NCBI GenBank assembly: GCA_038503065.1
Contig: JBCAMK010000001.1
Location: 1,612,001-1,676,000, forward strand
DNA length: 64,000 nucleotides
Source: Paragyromitra xinjiangensis
Taxonomy: Eukaryota > Ascomycota > Pezizomycetes > Pezizales > Discinaceae
Direction of reading: 5' to 3'
The notes beneath the pieces were generated by a model. That model was given only the letters and a program-made list of their open reading frames with translations. It ran no database searches and was not told the DNA's origin. Of the stretch, positions 36,090 to 47,430 are shown in pieces. The position numbers were made by a program, and so were the translations under genes. The first letter of the stretch is position 1. Each line of letters starts with the position of its first letter.

Positions 36090-39000
36090 TGCGCAAAGTA
36101 AAGTAAAGTAAAGGAAAAAGAAAGTGTGTATAGACTCAAATCTAAAGGGAACGTCACGTTCTTGAAGAGTTGTGGTCAAGTTATCACTGAGGACGAGGCA
36201 GGTTATTCGTCCATACAAATTGGACTAGCGAATGTCAAAGCAGGCTAATCAATCTAGAGCGGACAAGAGGAAGGGGATACTGGGAGTTATAACTAGGTAT
36301 CAATACACAAAATACCCAAGCGAACGCTGAGATCTTGGTCCAGCTAGATATGTAACCCCAGGTTTCAGGCTTGAAACGTGACATTTCGGGCCGAATGACG
36401 AGTGGTTCGTTTTTGAAAATAAAGAATTTCCCCGTGACTCGAGCGTTTCAAAAACACCTTATACGATGCTAACACTCTGTCAAAAGTTGCTACTGTAAGG
36501 GGGGTTCAAGTTCCATGGAAAGAGAGTGTATGGCCGCTTATGATCGAAGCCTTTAGAAACCCGGTAAAATTCGCTAGCGAGTAGAGTTGAGACAGGGGCA
36601 GAAAATCTACGAAACACGCATTGCTGGAGATATGGATTTGACTGGAGATATGAGGTACGATAATTCCGAAATTCGGCCTCGCGAGTCTGCTAGAGTTCTG
36701 CTTCAAAGGCTGTCCAGGCTTCGATTCGATTGAAATTGGGATAGCGTTCGCCTAGCTGATATGATATTGCGCTGAGCTCACCGTGCCGAGGGTTTAGGGA
36801 CAAATTTTTATCCTAGTTGAATTTTGGCTAATCTAAAGACTTATCAATCTCTGTAACCATGACGTCGTCTTTGTGTCTCATCTTACTTTGCGAGACTCTT
36901 ATTCGAATCGAGCAAGCCTTATTCTCTGAAGCCTACTTCGGTGTTATTTCTTCGTTCTGGAGCATGAATGGACGCTCCTAATGATAACGTTAACTGGAAC
37001 CGCAACTTCTACCATACCCATCATCGACGTACGTGTATATTTCTGTTTTTTGGGGTCATACCTAGATTCGTGGAGTGACACTCCGACCACTTCATATGCG
37101 TCTTTATACGTACGGTTCTAGCTTCGGAACGTTAACGATGCATATGTATTTCGCTCGGCAATCAGATTATACGTGCATAACAGCTATATAACTATTAAAT
37201 ATAGAAAGTAGTCGCTCAGCCAATCAGGGGCCTTGTGGTAGACTATCTCAAATGAGAAAACTAGGAGGATGTGTCTATTTAGTTCAGAAAGTTGGTGCTT
37301 TTCGCTCTAGGTCTATTTCTTCCCGATATCCTGACATTGTATATTATTCTTTGATCGAGTGCATTCCACTCTTTCTATGTAGTCTTCGCAAATTGCTGAA
37401 CCAACTAGGGTAATTAATTAGGTTCATCATGTATAGAGGCCTCACCGTGCGGTGCGTGGGGTTCAAGCTAGGGGCGTAGACTACCCTATTCCCATCCCAG
37501 AACTATCCTCTGGCTTCCGGTTCGTGCAATATCGAGGCAAGTGGATCCTTGAGTCATCCTCAACTAAAGAAACACAATCGGATCTTCCTACATCCCCACA
37601 GAAAGAATAGAATATGCACAATATGTTGTTGTGATAAGATTAGGCCTGTTGGCGATCGGTAAAGCCACCGGTACATCTCGTGTGAAGTGAATCACGAAAT
37701 CAAAAGCTACCATGGAGGTGGTCCAATTAAGCGCTCAGAGGATATTTAAAATCCTATATATAGAGGTCCCTGTACGAGAAGCTAATTCGTACATCTAATA
37801 ATGGTTTCTCTATTAGGCACCACCAGGTAAAAATAATGAAAGTCAAATACTGATAACCCAAATCTCTATATAGTTTACAAATTATCGAGCGTCAAGACCA
37901 GAGTGGTCTAATGAACTAGTCAGTCTAACCACGTGTGCCCACTAATGCTCGCTTGATTTGGGTACTCGCTTGATATTTAAAGGGGAATTTTTTATAGTTG
38001 CTGCTCACCGGGTCAGCATTTTGATCAGGCTGAGTGGCAAGTAATAGAATTTACAATTAGGAAATACCGTTTTGTGGGGGGAACTTATGTTCTTCATTTT
38101 CATCTACTGCCTTATTCTAAATAAAGTCTCAGTTTGACGGAAGTGGATAATTAGTCATATTAGTTCGTACTTGACCGGAAATCGACGTTACGATTATCAA
38201 TTAAAAGATTATACATCTGATCTGAGTTGCGACGCGACCGGGCTTTCGTCCACGGTGCAGGAGGCTCCGCGGTCACTAGACCGGCAGGGGTTTACACGAA
38301 TGCATACTTGAGATTTGTCTTGATTTTATATCTTCATTTGTGGATGTGATGCGAGAGGAGAGGTCAAGTTGGGGCGTCGATTTCTAAAATAGCTTCCTCG
38401 ATGATGTCAGCACTGCATTGGGGTTGAGAAAAGCCTAGGCTCTGTGCGGGCTATAGGCCAATTGCTACCTAGAGATTCTCCCACACAGCCCCAAAACCAA
38501 AGCCAGGGAGGGCGCATATATTCACAGATTTTCGGAAAGGTTAAGTAACTGGAACGGGATTTACTACCCTAAATGGTCGACCATGAGGGTTGCTGGTCTA
38601 ACATTCCCAGCTGAGCCTAAAAGCTAATGATCGTCATACGGACCAAGCAAACCGGCGGCAGGATAATATCTTCTCCAAAGCGTCGACCCTAACAGGATGT
38701 TGAACTCCGTTTCATAACCCTTGAGTTCTATACGTGTCATTTCTTCAATAGTTCTGCACAACCTTTAGAAAGGGGCCGAAGTGGGGTGTTTGACAAGGAG
38801 CTTCCGATATCGGGGTTATTACGTCCCAATCAAGAAAACGGAAGGAAGTTCTGGATGCCAGAATATCTCCTTTATTTAAACGCACATGCTTATCTTGTGC
38901 ATGGGTTTAATCTGAGTATGATTGAGATTAAGTTAACTGTGGTGTGGTAAGCTTTTCACACGAAAACTGGCCTTTGCTTATGCGCTCGGCGCTACTATAA

Positions 39001-39131
39001 TCCATATGATACAGGTAATATCTCAACTACATGTTAATGCTAAACTTTATAAACATCAACTCCCTTACTCGAAATATTTCGCCCCAACAATCGATGCTTG
39101 TTTATTGAAGACAAAAACTTCTACCATCACA
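36090..39131. other. Gene-free AT-rich interval
   Basis: No supportable gene or repeat with defined ends. The left 200 bases should hold the promoter of the GPI-like gene and the right 200 bases that of the ankyrin gene. In-frame codons continue upstream of 39132 to 39006, but they lie before the F-box and are not protein-like. Confidence 0.4.
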
Positions 39132-39881
39132 ATGCCCCTCCTTAGCATCCCTAACGAACTGCTCCTTCTCATTGCACAATACCTCAATCCAAAAGACCTA
39201 AATTCCTTTATTCAAACCAACCGTCACCTTTCCTTTCTTCTGGCGAATATGCTACATAGATTGGCAGTCCAAGATAAAATTGGCTTAGCTGCACTTTTGT
39301 GGGCCGCATCAAAAGGGCACGAACCTTTAGTCCGACTAGTACTAGAACAAGGTGCGAGAGTTGATGAGCGAGATGGTGAAGGGCACACCGCACTCCATCG
39401 AGCAGCATCCGAGGGGCACGAAAACATAGTGAGGCTTTTGTTAGAGAAGGGAGCCGATCTCTATGCCCGCACGAACGATGAATCGACAGTACTTCACTGG
39501 GCAGTATCATCACGGTCTGACACAGTCACCAGGTTGGTTCTTATGAGTGGCCTTAGAGCCGAAATAAATTTTCAAAGTTTTGAGGGCGCAGATGACAGCC
39601 ATTTATATCGTGGGACAGCACTTCATTGGGCGGCAATAGGCGGGTATGAAGCTATGGCGAAGATATTGCTGGAGGAGGGTGCCGATACGTCACTTAGAGA
39701 TAACACTGGAAAGACAGCGCTGATATGGGCTGCAGACTTTGGCCATGAAGCTGTATGTAGGGTGTTGTTAGAGAAGGGGGCCGATATCGACGCACGTGAT
39801 GAGTATGGGTTTACAGCGCTAGATCGAGCGACATCCGGAGGGAGTAAAGAGATAGCCAATTTATTGAAATTGGGATACTGA
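39132..39881 (+). CDS. F-box and ankyrin-repeat protein, 249 aa
   Basis: Residues 1-45 (MPLLSIPNELLLLIAQYL, DLNSFIQTNRHLSFLL) match the F-box-like motif that binds Skp1. Five to six ankyrin repeats follow (about 50-249), with the expected TALHRAASEGHENIVRLLLEKGAD-type cycle, although the third repeat (LHWAVSSRSDTVTRLVLMSG) and its linker are irregular. The start at 39132 has good context (acaATGc) and puts the F-box at the N-terminus, whereas the frame is open to 39006 with leader-like codons. F-box/ankyrin proteins are common multi-copy genes in Pezizomycotina and are thought to be substrate adaptors of SCF ubiquitin ligases. The substrate is unknown. The protein is short but complete, ending after a final repeat. 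Confidence 0.82.
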   Translation: MPLLSIPNELLLLIAQYLNPKDLNSFIQTNRHLSFLLANMLHRLAVQDKIGLAALLWAASKGHEPLVRLVLEQGARVDERDGEGHTALHRAASEGHENIVRLLLEKGADLYARTNDESTVLHWAVSSRSDTVTRLVLMSGLRAEINFQSFEGADDSHLYRGTALHWAAIGGYEAMAKILLEEGADTSLRDNTGKTALIWAADFGHEAVCRVLLEKGADIDARDEYGFTALDRATSGGSKEIANLLKLGY

Positions 39882-40717
39882 ATTAGAATTGCCTAGTATA
39901 AAGATACGGATATATATAAGTTACATGTATACATGTATAGGTAGTCCTTAGTCGCACGTACATGTATGTATGCACGGGGAGGAGAATAGCGGGTCTAAAT
40001 TGATAGGAGACTACATGTAAAGATTCAAAAATCTGAGGCATCACGCAAACCTCGGCTAACACTTGAAGCATACTCCCAGCCAACCCCATCATAACCTCCA
40101 AATTATAGTTTCGGTGAGATATCATGCTTTTATTTTACTTCCATTTGCAATATAACAGGTTTGGGGACTTCCTGATTGTGACTTAGCACTAGCTAGAGAA
40201 CGTCGGGTTTTGTCTCCGATCTTTAGTTGTCTCCTATATATTATAAGTTTGTTCTAGCTGTTTCTAGCTGGCTACAGCCGATAGAACCCAAACGCAAGAT
40301 ATACCTAGGCCTCCTAATCAATTGCAACCAACTCCTGAAATATTACTTGCCTGTTATTAGTCCCCTTTAATAGAACCTATAGCACATAGGCCCCTTGAGA
40401 ACGACTATTCCAAAGCCCTTGTGTTCAGCATCGGGCGGCACGAGAAGCTACCACTATTAGTTACTGGTGGAATGTTAATACCTGTGGACTACCTGTCTGT
40501 AAACCCTATTTATATTCATCAGTAATACATGTAAATACTGTTAGAGACTACTGTATATAACTATCTGTATCCTATCTTCCCCCGCGAATTCCATGTTGAC
40601 TGGGATCCTTGAATACATTCTTACAGTTTCAAACTAGTTGATACATAGTCGATTATATCAAGATGAAGAAAAGGGATATAAGTGGAATAGGTTAAAAATG
40701 GAGATCATCATTAGCTA
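39882..40717. other. Intergenic region between convergent genes, no feature seen
   Basis: The 3' flanks of the ankyrin gene (plus) and the pectate lyase gene (minus). It contains a short TACATGTA-rich stretch near 39922-39965 and nothing else of note. Confidence 0.4.
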
Positions 40718-42234
40718 TTATAAATTCCCATACCCCGCATTTTCCAACACCCACTTCTTAACGTCCTCAGTCTTCTTTTGCCTATAGAAATAACTCGGCA
40801 CGAACACCTCGTCTGTATATTCATGGGTTGCCCACTCGGCGATATCTCTCCCTGCAGCTCCTGCAGCTGTTACTTCCGCCGCCTTCGCTGTGTCGTATTT
40901 GGTCTTCGCGACGGCTTCAATATCAACATCCGTGCCGTTGACCGTTGACTTGACATCCTTAAATTTATAGCCCTTATAGTTACCAACAACTAGTTTAGTC
41001 TTGGTGGCCAATGATTCGGTTCCGTTAATCTCAATAGCATTGCGTTCCGAGAGAATAGTTGAATTGATACCCATTCCGAAAAAGTAGACAATTTTTTCAT
41101 CGCCGCTGCTGACGCCTTGATAAAGGTTGTTAAAAACGTGTGCATCGCCGAATCGAACACGTGGGCTGCGTTGAATAGAGTTGAAGTAGTGGTTTCCGTA
41201 CATGGTCACACGTAACTTTCCAGTATCTCCGGGGCCGAGGTTACCGGCATCGTTATTGCCGATGAGGTTAGTTTTATCGTGATTGAGGAACCTATTAAAC
41301 GAAAGAGTGATTGCATCAGAGCCCTCGGTTATGTCGATCAATCCATCGTGTCGTTGAATCTGTTTACCGAAAACGATGGGCTCTTCGGAATCGGGATGGT
41401 CGCCGTCAGAGAGTGTGAGATGGTCGATCCAAATGTTTGAGCTCGTAACGATGCCAATACCATCGTATTTGGAGTTCCAATTCCCAGTTGATCCATCTGT
41501 AGGATCCCATTCGGGGAACAGATCAATAGGAGAGTAAACCTCAAAGTTTCTAGATAGGAAGCATTGTCAACCCAAATCCTTGAGTGCTGGTTTGAACTCA
41601 GGCGTTCAAACTAAAAATCAAGCCTTGTTTTCATACCTGAAAATGACATTATCGGTATAGTTCACAGCAATGTAAGAGTTCTGGATTCTGGCTATTTTTG
41701 CCTTCTTTGCAGATTCAATTGAGGTGTTGTTTCCAACCTTCAACACGATCTGTTTCTCCTGTTCCTTCGATGCTGCTTGGCGGTATGTTTCTTGATCTTC
41801 GAGAATCTCAAGCTCCTCAGTGTCGGCAGGGTCTGTAGAGTTCCCAAGAACAGCTTTCAATGTATCATTAAAAGAATCCAAGTATCTTTCCCAAGTGTAT
41901 TTTGTATTTCTCGCATAGTAAGCCTCTGTGGCTAATGTACCGTCAGGAAGATAGTCTCCATCAATAACGCCGTCTATTAATATAGCTATTAGTTCACTTT
42001 ATCGTTGGTTGGTGTAGCAGAAGACTCACTGATGTAGATTATCTTCGGGTCATTAGGTTTACCACTATTATTGAGGGCCGTGCGCAACTCATTGAAGTTG
42101 GTAACGGTATAAATGCTCGCTTTCGGGGAAGAGATACCACCAGTAGTATGTTCACCGAATCCCCAGATCTCAGGATCGGAATCAGCAACGACAAGCCCAG
42201 CAACGAGACTTAGGGCAAGAAAAAAGTGTGCCAT
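40718..42234 (-). CDS. Pectate lyase, polysaccharide lyase family 1
   Basis: Three exons in coding order: 42234-42030, 41973-41637, 41549-40718 (457 aa). The introns are 56 and 87 bases, donors GTGAGT and GTATGA, acceptors AATAG and TCTAG, and both junctions keep frame (YI-NGVIDGDYLP and VIFR-NFEVYSP). The signal peptide is MAHFFLALSLVAGLVVA. Family hallmarks are NIWIDHLTLSDG, the HDGLIDITEGSDAITLSFNRF block with Ca2+-binding acids, NHDKTNLIGNND, and RSPRVR, the R-x-P-x-x-R motif with the catalytic arginine. The enzyme should cleave de-esterified homogalacturonan by beta-elimination outside the cell. The helical insert after RYLDSFNDTLKAVLG and the LFPEWDPTDGSTGNWNSKYD block recall the actinobacterial-type PL1 subgroup. 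A TATATAA box lies 94 bases upstream on this strand. The neighbouring divergent gene is a pectin methylesterase. Confidence 0.9.
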
Positions 42235-43756
42235 TAGAAATAGTCGAAGACCAGGAAAACTCTTTGACTAACAAGTGACCGGCTGACGGGGGTGCAGAAC
42301 CGTGCATATTTGGGAGTAAGGAACGGATTATATACTTAAGTCCTAGGGGAAAAAAAGGAGAAATTAGCACCAAGCCCACCCAGTACCAAAACCCCGACGG
42401 TGTTTTGTATGCCGAGGATGGCTTGGCTCTGTATTTCCAATACCTCCGCATTTCAATTGATCCGTCGCGCAGAAATTCTTTATTTACACTGGGTAAAAGG
42501 AATAACAGGGCCTATATACATCCTTCCTCTAAAGGCTCGTAGCTGCGGCCAATTCCTAGAGAGATCTAAGAAGACTGCGCAATCCCACACGGTTTGAGCT
42601 GCGGGTAATGTTGCCGAGGTCTCTTAGTTCCTAAAGTTCAGACAAATTATACATTTGCTTTACACTAGGTCATATCGACACAGTACAGCCCCACCACAAT
42701 AAAACTCCTATTTTTTATATGGCTCGAGGAGAAACTGAAACTAAAACTTCTAATAGGTATCTAGAGCAATAGAACCGTTTTTATGACAATTCTGTATTCT
42801 AACAATCCTACTTTGATAACTAAATTGATAAAAATCCGGGAAGTACGTATACGGCGGCCGTGAGCAGCAGATGAATTCCCTACCGAACCGCACACTACAC
42901 TCCTATGTCGGTATAATAGCACCGAGATGAGGAATCCTCAACCTCGGTGTTGTCATTTCCCCTGGCAGGCTTCCGGGTATGTGTGGAACTTGGCATAAAT
43001 AAAGTGCATACCAAGAGCCAGCCTTGGGGTTGCACCATGGTACCAGATTACCGATAGAGTGTGAATCACAGAGATGTATGTGGGGTAGAACAGGACTTTC
43101 CTCATTCGGGCTTCTGGAGAAAAGGAAGTAATCCGGGGAAAGTTATTCCGCCTTCATCAACGGAATTAGCATATTTAAGCTTCCCTATCTATTCGGATAC
43201 GGTCATAAATCCGGGTTGCTAGCGTTCAGCTCCAGCAACAAAGTTGTTAGCGAGCAAGATAGACTAAAAGGGTTAGTTAGATGGCAATATCGTATGCGAT
43301 TCCTTCAGATCGTATTACCATCGAGTGCATTAAGATACATATAATTCCAGCAATCAGGCATCTCGGTATCAATAGACCGGCAACAAATTCCATTAGTGAA
43401 AGGTGGGGTACGTACCTCCAACGCCTCGTAACAGAACCTAGAAACATACTTCTCCGGGTTTTGATAATATTATAATGGTATACGCGAATACAATCAATAT
43501 CAATCCCAGTAAATTCCATCAGTGTCAGTCTTCGATTCTAAGCTCGGATCTGACAGAATAATTCGTATGTGTTCCTAGCCTAGACATATACAACAGTAAA
43601 CAATCCCGTCGGTATTTAAGAAAAGGCGAAAGCCTGCCATGTTCGTCTCAGCTACCACCTCGTCGCCGCCGCCGCATTAGAGGAGAATCAATTTGCTCCA
43701 ATTTCTCTAGAACCCAAGGAAGTGACAGACCGTCGCGACTGTAGCTGTTCATCACA
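42235..43756. promoter_or_regulatory. Shared intergenic promoter region of the divergent pectinase pair
   Basis: About 1.5 kb separates the start codons of the pectate lyase (minus) and the pectin methylesterase (plus). A TATATAA box at 42328-42334 reads toward the lyase and a TATTTAAG box at 43613-43620 reads toward the esterase, 137 bases before its ATG. No gene is seen between. Co-regulation is plausible but not shown by a recognised shared operator. Confidence 0.45.
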
Positions 43757-44912
43757 ATGCAGTTTCTCCAATTGCTTCTATTACTCCCCATCACGGCGAC
43801 GATTGCAACAGGCATCACAAGGCCACCAAAAGGTGCCGTGTTAGTCAACATCAACAGCACTTCAGATAAAGTTTTCAAATCTGTAATCCACATTCTCCCG
43901 TAAACCTTACCCTCTTGACTGTGTAGATCGCTGATCGATATCGCTTTCCTAGGTTCAAGACGCAGTCTGGTCACTTCCAAATGACACTTCCTCACAAACG
44001 ATTTTCATCTATCCTGGGACCTACAAAGGTCAGGTAGTCCTCTGGCGCTCTGGCCCTACAATCATGCAAGGTTATACCGAGAATTTACATTCACAAAAAG
44101 GCAACACAGTTCTATTGACCAATGGGTTGGTGGCTTCTGTGGCGGGTTCCAATGCAAAAAGCGCCACGCTACAGGTCTATGCAAATGACACAACGGTTTA
44201 TAACATCGACGTCGAGAACTCATACGGAACAGGTGGTGGGGTAGCCGGTGCGCAGGCGCAAGCTTTGGCACTTTGCCAAGCTGGTGCGAGGAATGGCTAT
44301 TATTCCTCTGGATTTTATTCTTTCCAGGTATATATCAAAACAAGACAAATTACCCACAAGTAACCCAACCTAACTGAGGAGTAAGCTCACACCGGAAAAC
44401 AGGACACCGTGTACACTCAAAATGGCACGGCTTTTTTCGGTAACGTCTACATTGAGGGATCTGTAGATTATATCTTCGGCATGCGAGGCATTGCGTATTT
44501 CCAAGATGCCACTCTTGCCTCAACACGTTATGGTTACATTACAGCACAAGGCCGCGAGAACTCTTCATCTACTGGAGCATATGTCTTCGATAACGCCAAG
44601 CTCTTGACGATTGAAAACGCAACAGATGGTAGTATGTTTCTTGGCCGCCCTTGGCGCAATCATTCTACTGTGCTTTTCAAGAACTCAGACTTCGGCAATG
44701 TTTTGGATTTGAGGGGTTGGTCGGAGTGGAGTACCACTGACCCCAGGACGGATGGCGTATATTATGCGGAGTACAACAACAAAGGTGCTTCAGCTTGGAA
44801 TTCTGCCAGGGCGAATTTCTCGCGCCTGATTGGAAGGGAAGAGGCAGAAAAAATGTGGAGCGTTGAAAACACACTAGGGAGCAAGAAATGGGTCGATCAA
44901 AGGTTCCTTTAA
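43757..44912 (+). CDS. Pectin methylesterase, carbohydrate esterase family 8
   Basis: Exons 43757-43882, 43953-44327 and 44403-44912 give 336 aa. The introns are 70 and 75 bases (GTAATC..CCTAG and GTATAT..AACAG), both phase 0. The signal peptide is MQFLQLLLLLPITATIATG. Family motifs in order are FIYPGTYKGQV, the SFQDTVY motif with the conserved glutamine and first catalytic aspartate formed exactly across the second junction, EGSVDYIFG with the second aspartate, YITAQGR, and LGRPWRNHSTVLF with the substrate-binding arginine and tryptophan. The enzyme removes methyl esters from homogalacturonan in the plant cell wall, making substrate for pectate lyase, which is encoded next door in the opposite direction. 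Length and residues are normal for fungal members, so it should be active. Confidence 0.92.
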
Positions 44913-45028
44913 AGTAGTTATAGCAGCCCGACGGTGCATGCGTAGTGGAGTCATGCTATATCACTCGCAAAGCAACAATACAATGATGTTGAAAATGGGC
45001 TTCCTAATCGGGGATTGATGGAAGGCTC

Positions 45029-45185
45029 TAGTAGAGACTAGAGAATGAGGTCGGAAGTTCCGGAACCTGTGAAGAAATTTTCTTGTACACTAGCTGCGTG
45101 TGCAGCCTATAAATTCGGGGTCAGTACCTCAGTAGGAGGCATATCAATAAAGTCTTCTTTCACCTCTCGATCTCTAAAAACTACA
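45029..45185 (+). repeat. 5' LTR of a Ty1/copia element (left border uncertain)
   Basis: This is the stretch ending ..ACTACA immediately before a primer-binding site. It contains a TATAAATT box near 45109 and a CAATAAAG polyadenylation-like signal near 45145, the order expected of an LTR. The left border is guessed at a TAGTAGAGAC that could be a decayed TGTAG end matching the CTACA end. No second copy is found to the right, so the length of about 157 bp is not confirmed. Confidence 0.5.
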
Positions 45186-45200
45186 GGTTATGAGCCCGGC
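45186..45200 (+). other. Copia primer-binding site (half initiator-tRNA type)
   Basis: GGTTATGAGCCCGGC directly follows the LTR end. Its first 12 bases are complementary to GGGCUCAUAACC, the anticodon region of eukaryotic initiator tRNA-Met. Drosophila copia and some fungal copia elements are known to prime on the 5' half of this tRNA. This supports both the LTR border and the copia assignment of the gag downstream. Confidence 0.65.
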
Positions 45201-45677
45201 TTTGCGCTGTTGTTGATTATCCTGTTGCCTCTCCCTATCAGCCGCATAAGCCGCATTCTCAGCCGCATTTTTTCAGCCGCATTTTTTCAGTTGCAACCCT
45301 CACCCCTTTCCACCTCGCTTCCCCCTTTCCACCTTGCTTCCCACCACGCTTCAACAACCACAACTCAACAACCTCTACAGTCATCAGCTAGTATTTCCAG
45401 ACAAGTCTACTGGAGTGCAACTCTCATCACTATTCTTTGGTCCACAACTGAACAGCTCACTTGTTTGGGAGAATTGCACTTTAGTAGATTGCTCAACGGT
45501 GGATACCGGGAGTCAGTGTTTGCTAGTTGATCTGTGAGGCCAATTTGAGTATTGCTATCCACCTTATTTCGACCACCCTTCATCGCCAAATTCACTACTA
45601 CTAGCAAAAGTTCTGCCCAATTTACCTACTGATAACTACAGCTTCTACCACTCGTACTTAGACTATCCAAGTCCACC

Positions 45678-46667
45678 ATGGCCACCACTTCCTTTACCGA
45701 TGAGACCTACAAATGCAAATATGGCGAAATCCAGAAACTCAACCACACCAATTACGCACAATGGAGTCGTAGTATCTCTGTCTTCCTCCGTGCTGAAGAT
45801 GCTCTCGAACTTGTACTTGGACAAGAAGAAGCACCACCTGCAAACCAAAGAGCCCTTACCACCGACTATCGCCAACGAAAGGGAAAAGCCATTGCAATCA
45901 TCTACTCCTCTTGTGCATCCAATGTTCAAGTATACCTCGATGGTATTAATAAACCACAAATCATGTGGGAACGGCTCAAACAGAAACTTGATACCACTGC
46001 TTCTCGAGCTGGACGATCGATCATCTTCCGTCAATTCCATCAAGCATCACCAAGGGATAACGAACCAATCTCCACCTACATCACAACTTTATTGAACTAT
46101 CAAAAGAAGTTGACCGGTACCGATCAAGCCATTTTGAACGAGATGTTTATCAATCAACTCATTGCCAAACTCCCTCCTGCCTATAACAATCTTGTTGATA
46201 TCGTAATGGATCGACCTGAAGGATACACTGCCGACGACCTCATTGCAAAAGTCTACGAGGCTGAAACCAACTTCAAAAACCGTCAAGCCGATAATCGTAC
46301 ATCAAACCTGTCAACTATCTCTGGATCAGCATTAGCTACTCAAGTCAACTATGCCAATAGCTCTAGTATTCAATCCCGTGGAAGAAGTTTCGGCAGAGGT
46401 GGCAGATTTAGAGGTAGAGGGCATAACTTCAATGGAAGTCGTTCATGTTATACCTATGGCTATAGGCGTGCAGTGGTCTCCCTGTTACCCTACCTACGTA
46501 GGGAGTTACCCTACCTTCCATTTAGTCACCTTCCTGTCTCCTGCCCGCGCTACGGGGCTCCAAACACCAGCTGTCGCAACAAAACGATATCGTGTAACCA
46601 CCTACTCAATCGGGCGAACGCAACCATCACAACCGTATCATCGCCACGGCGATCCGAAGATTACTGA
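45678..46667 (+). pseudogene. Ty1/copia Gag, truncated at the zinc knuckle and fused to unrelated sequence
   Basis: The start has an ideal context (ccaccATGGcc). Residues 1-235 form a typical copia Gag: QKLNHTNYAQWSRSISVFLRAED, then WERLKQKLDT, IFRQFHQASPRDNEPISTYITTLLNYQKKL and the LPPAYNNLVDIVMDRPEGYTADDLIAKVYEAE region, then an RGR-rich basic stretch. A zinc knuckle should follow, but it reads CYTYG, so the second cysteine of C-x2-C is replaced by tyrosine (TGT to TAT). After about 46470 the sequence is no longer copia, and the last 66 codons are an accidental open extension. Protease, integrase and reverse transcriptase are absent. The element is dead, although its gag frame remains open for its whole length. 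Gag would package RNA into particles. Confidence 0.85.
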
Positions 46668-46686
46668 ACGAGGGGTAAGCGTCGGA

Positions 46687-46904
46687 AGTTGGAGATATCG
46701 GCTTCGCCGATAGGATGTCGGATAAATGGATAAGCGAGTTAGTTCAATTTGTAATAGTAGATAGTTTAGTCCGTCGACCCAAGCTACAAAGAACACACAG
46801 TAGTAAAGAGGACGGGATATAAATACTCTTGCATTGGACGTCAATTCCAGTCGATCATCGTCGAGGAAGAAACGGCGCTTATCGATATTATTTTGTTACC
46901 AACA
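46687..46904 (+). repeat. Probable 5' LTR of the Ty3/gypsy element
   Basis: The segment runs from AGTTGG (expected TGTTGG) to CCAACA and holds GATATAAATACTC, a good TATA box, at about 46818, 80-90 bases before the end. There is no target duplication immediately around it (GTCGG versus TACTT), which is expected if internal element sequence follows. The match of ends, the TATA position and the gypsy gag beyond the inserted transposon support the call. The 3' LTR lies outside the window, so identity cannot be verified. Confidence 0.55.
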
Positions 46905-47340
46905 TACTTTGTTAAAGTGATAAATTCTCCATCGTATCAAGTTGTTTAGCGTAAACGCGCTTCAACACTCGTGTCCTTCCTATTGAGAAAGTTCTTTCAA
47001 TGGAACAGCCCGACCTTATCTCGCTTAAACTATCGTTCTGCTTTAATGCGATTCATGAAGTTGTCGGGACGTCTGTATTGTGCTACGGATAGTAGCCGGT
47101 CGAGTTACAGAGTCTAGAGAAGCTATCTAAGCTTCGCTAGAATTCAGTAGTGGTGCGAAGTACCGTCTTACAAGATATATTGATAGGCGTATCAATACAG
47201 GGATCTGTTCGACACCACGAGTGAGTCGCGCGATACGGAGATGTCAGACCACCTTGACATTCTCCAAGACGGAGACCCCCGTCATCAACTTACTACTAGG
47301 TCAACTGGCCGAGTAGCAAGTATCACATCCTCACAGCGTC
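46905..47340 (+). other. Internal 5' leader of the Ty3/gypsy element
   Basis: Non-coding sequence between the probable LTR and the inserted 9-kb DNA element. It resumes at 56417 on the other side of that element after the TC duplication. No clear tRNA-complementary primer site was recognised at 46905. Confidence 0.4.
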
Positions 47341-47430
47341 CATCAGCAAAAATTGATAAAGCCGCCCCGGCCGCCTGGAGGTCGGAGCGGTCGGGCGGAA
47401 TGTTACCCTTCTGTTAGGTTGCTGCTGCAT
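47341..47430 (+). repeat. Left terminal region of the 9-kb transposon
   Basis: It starts with CATCAGCAAAAATTGATAAA and contains GGCCGCCTGGAGGTCGG, a form of the dispersed palindrome, then CGGGCGGAATGTTACCC. Read in reverse, bases 60476-60565 are almost the same sequence, with only a few substitutions visible, so this end type is shared with the 1.67-kb element. Confidence 0.85.
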
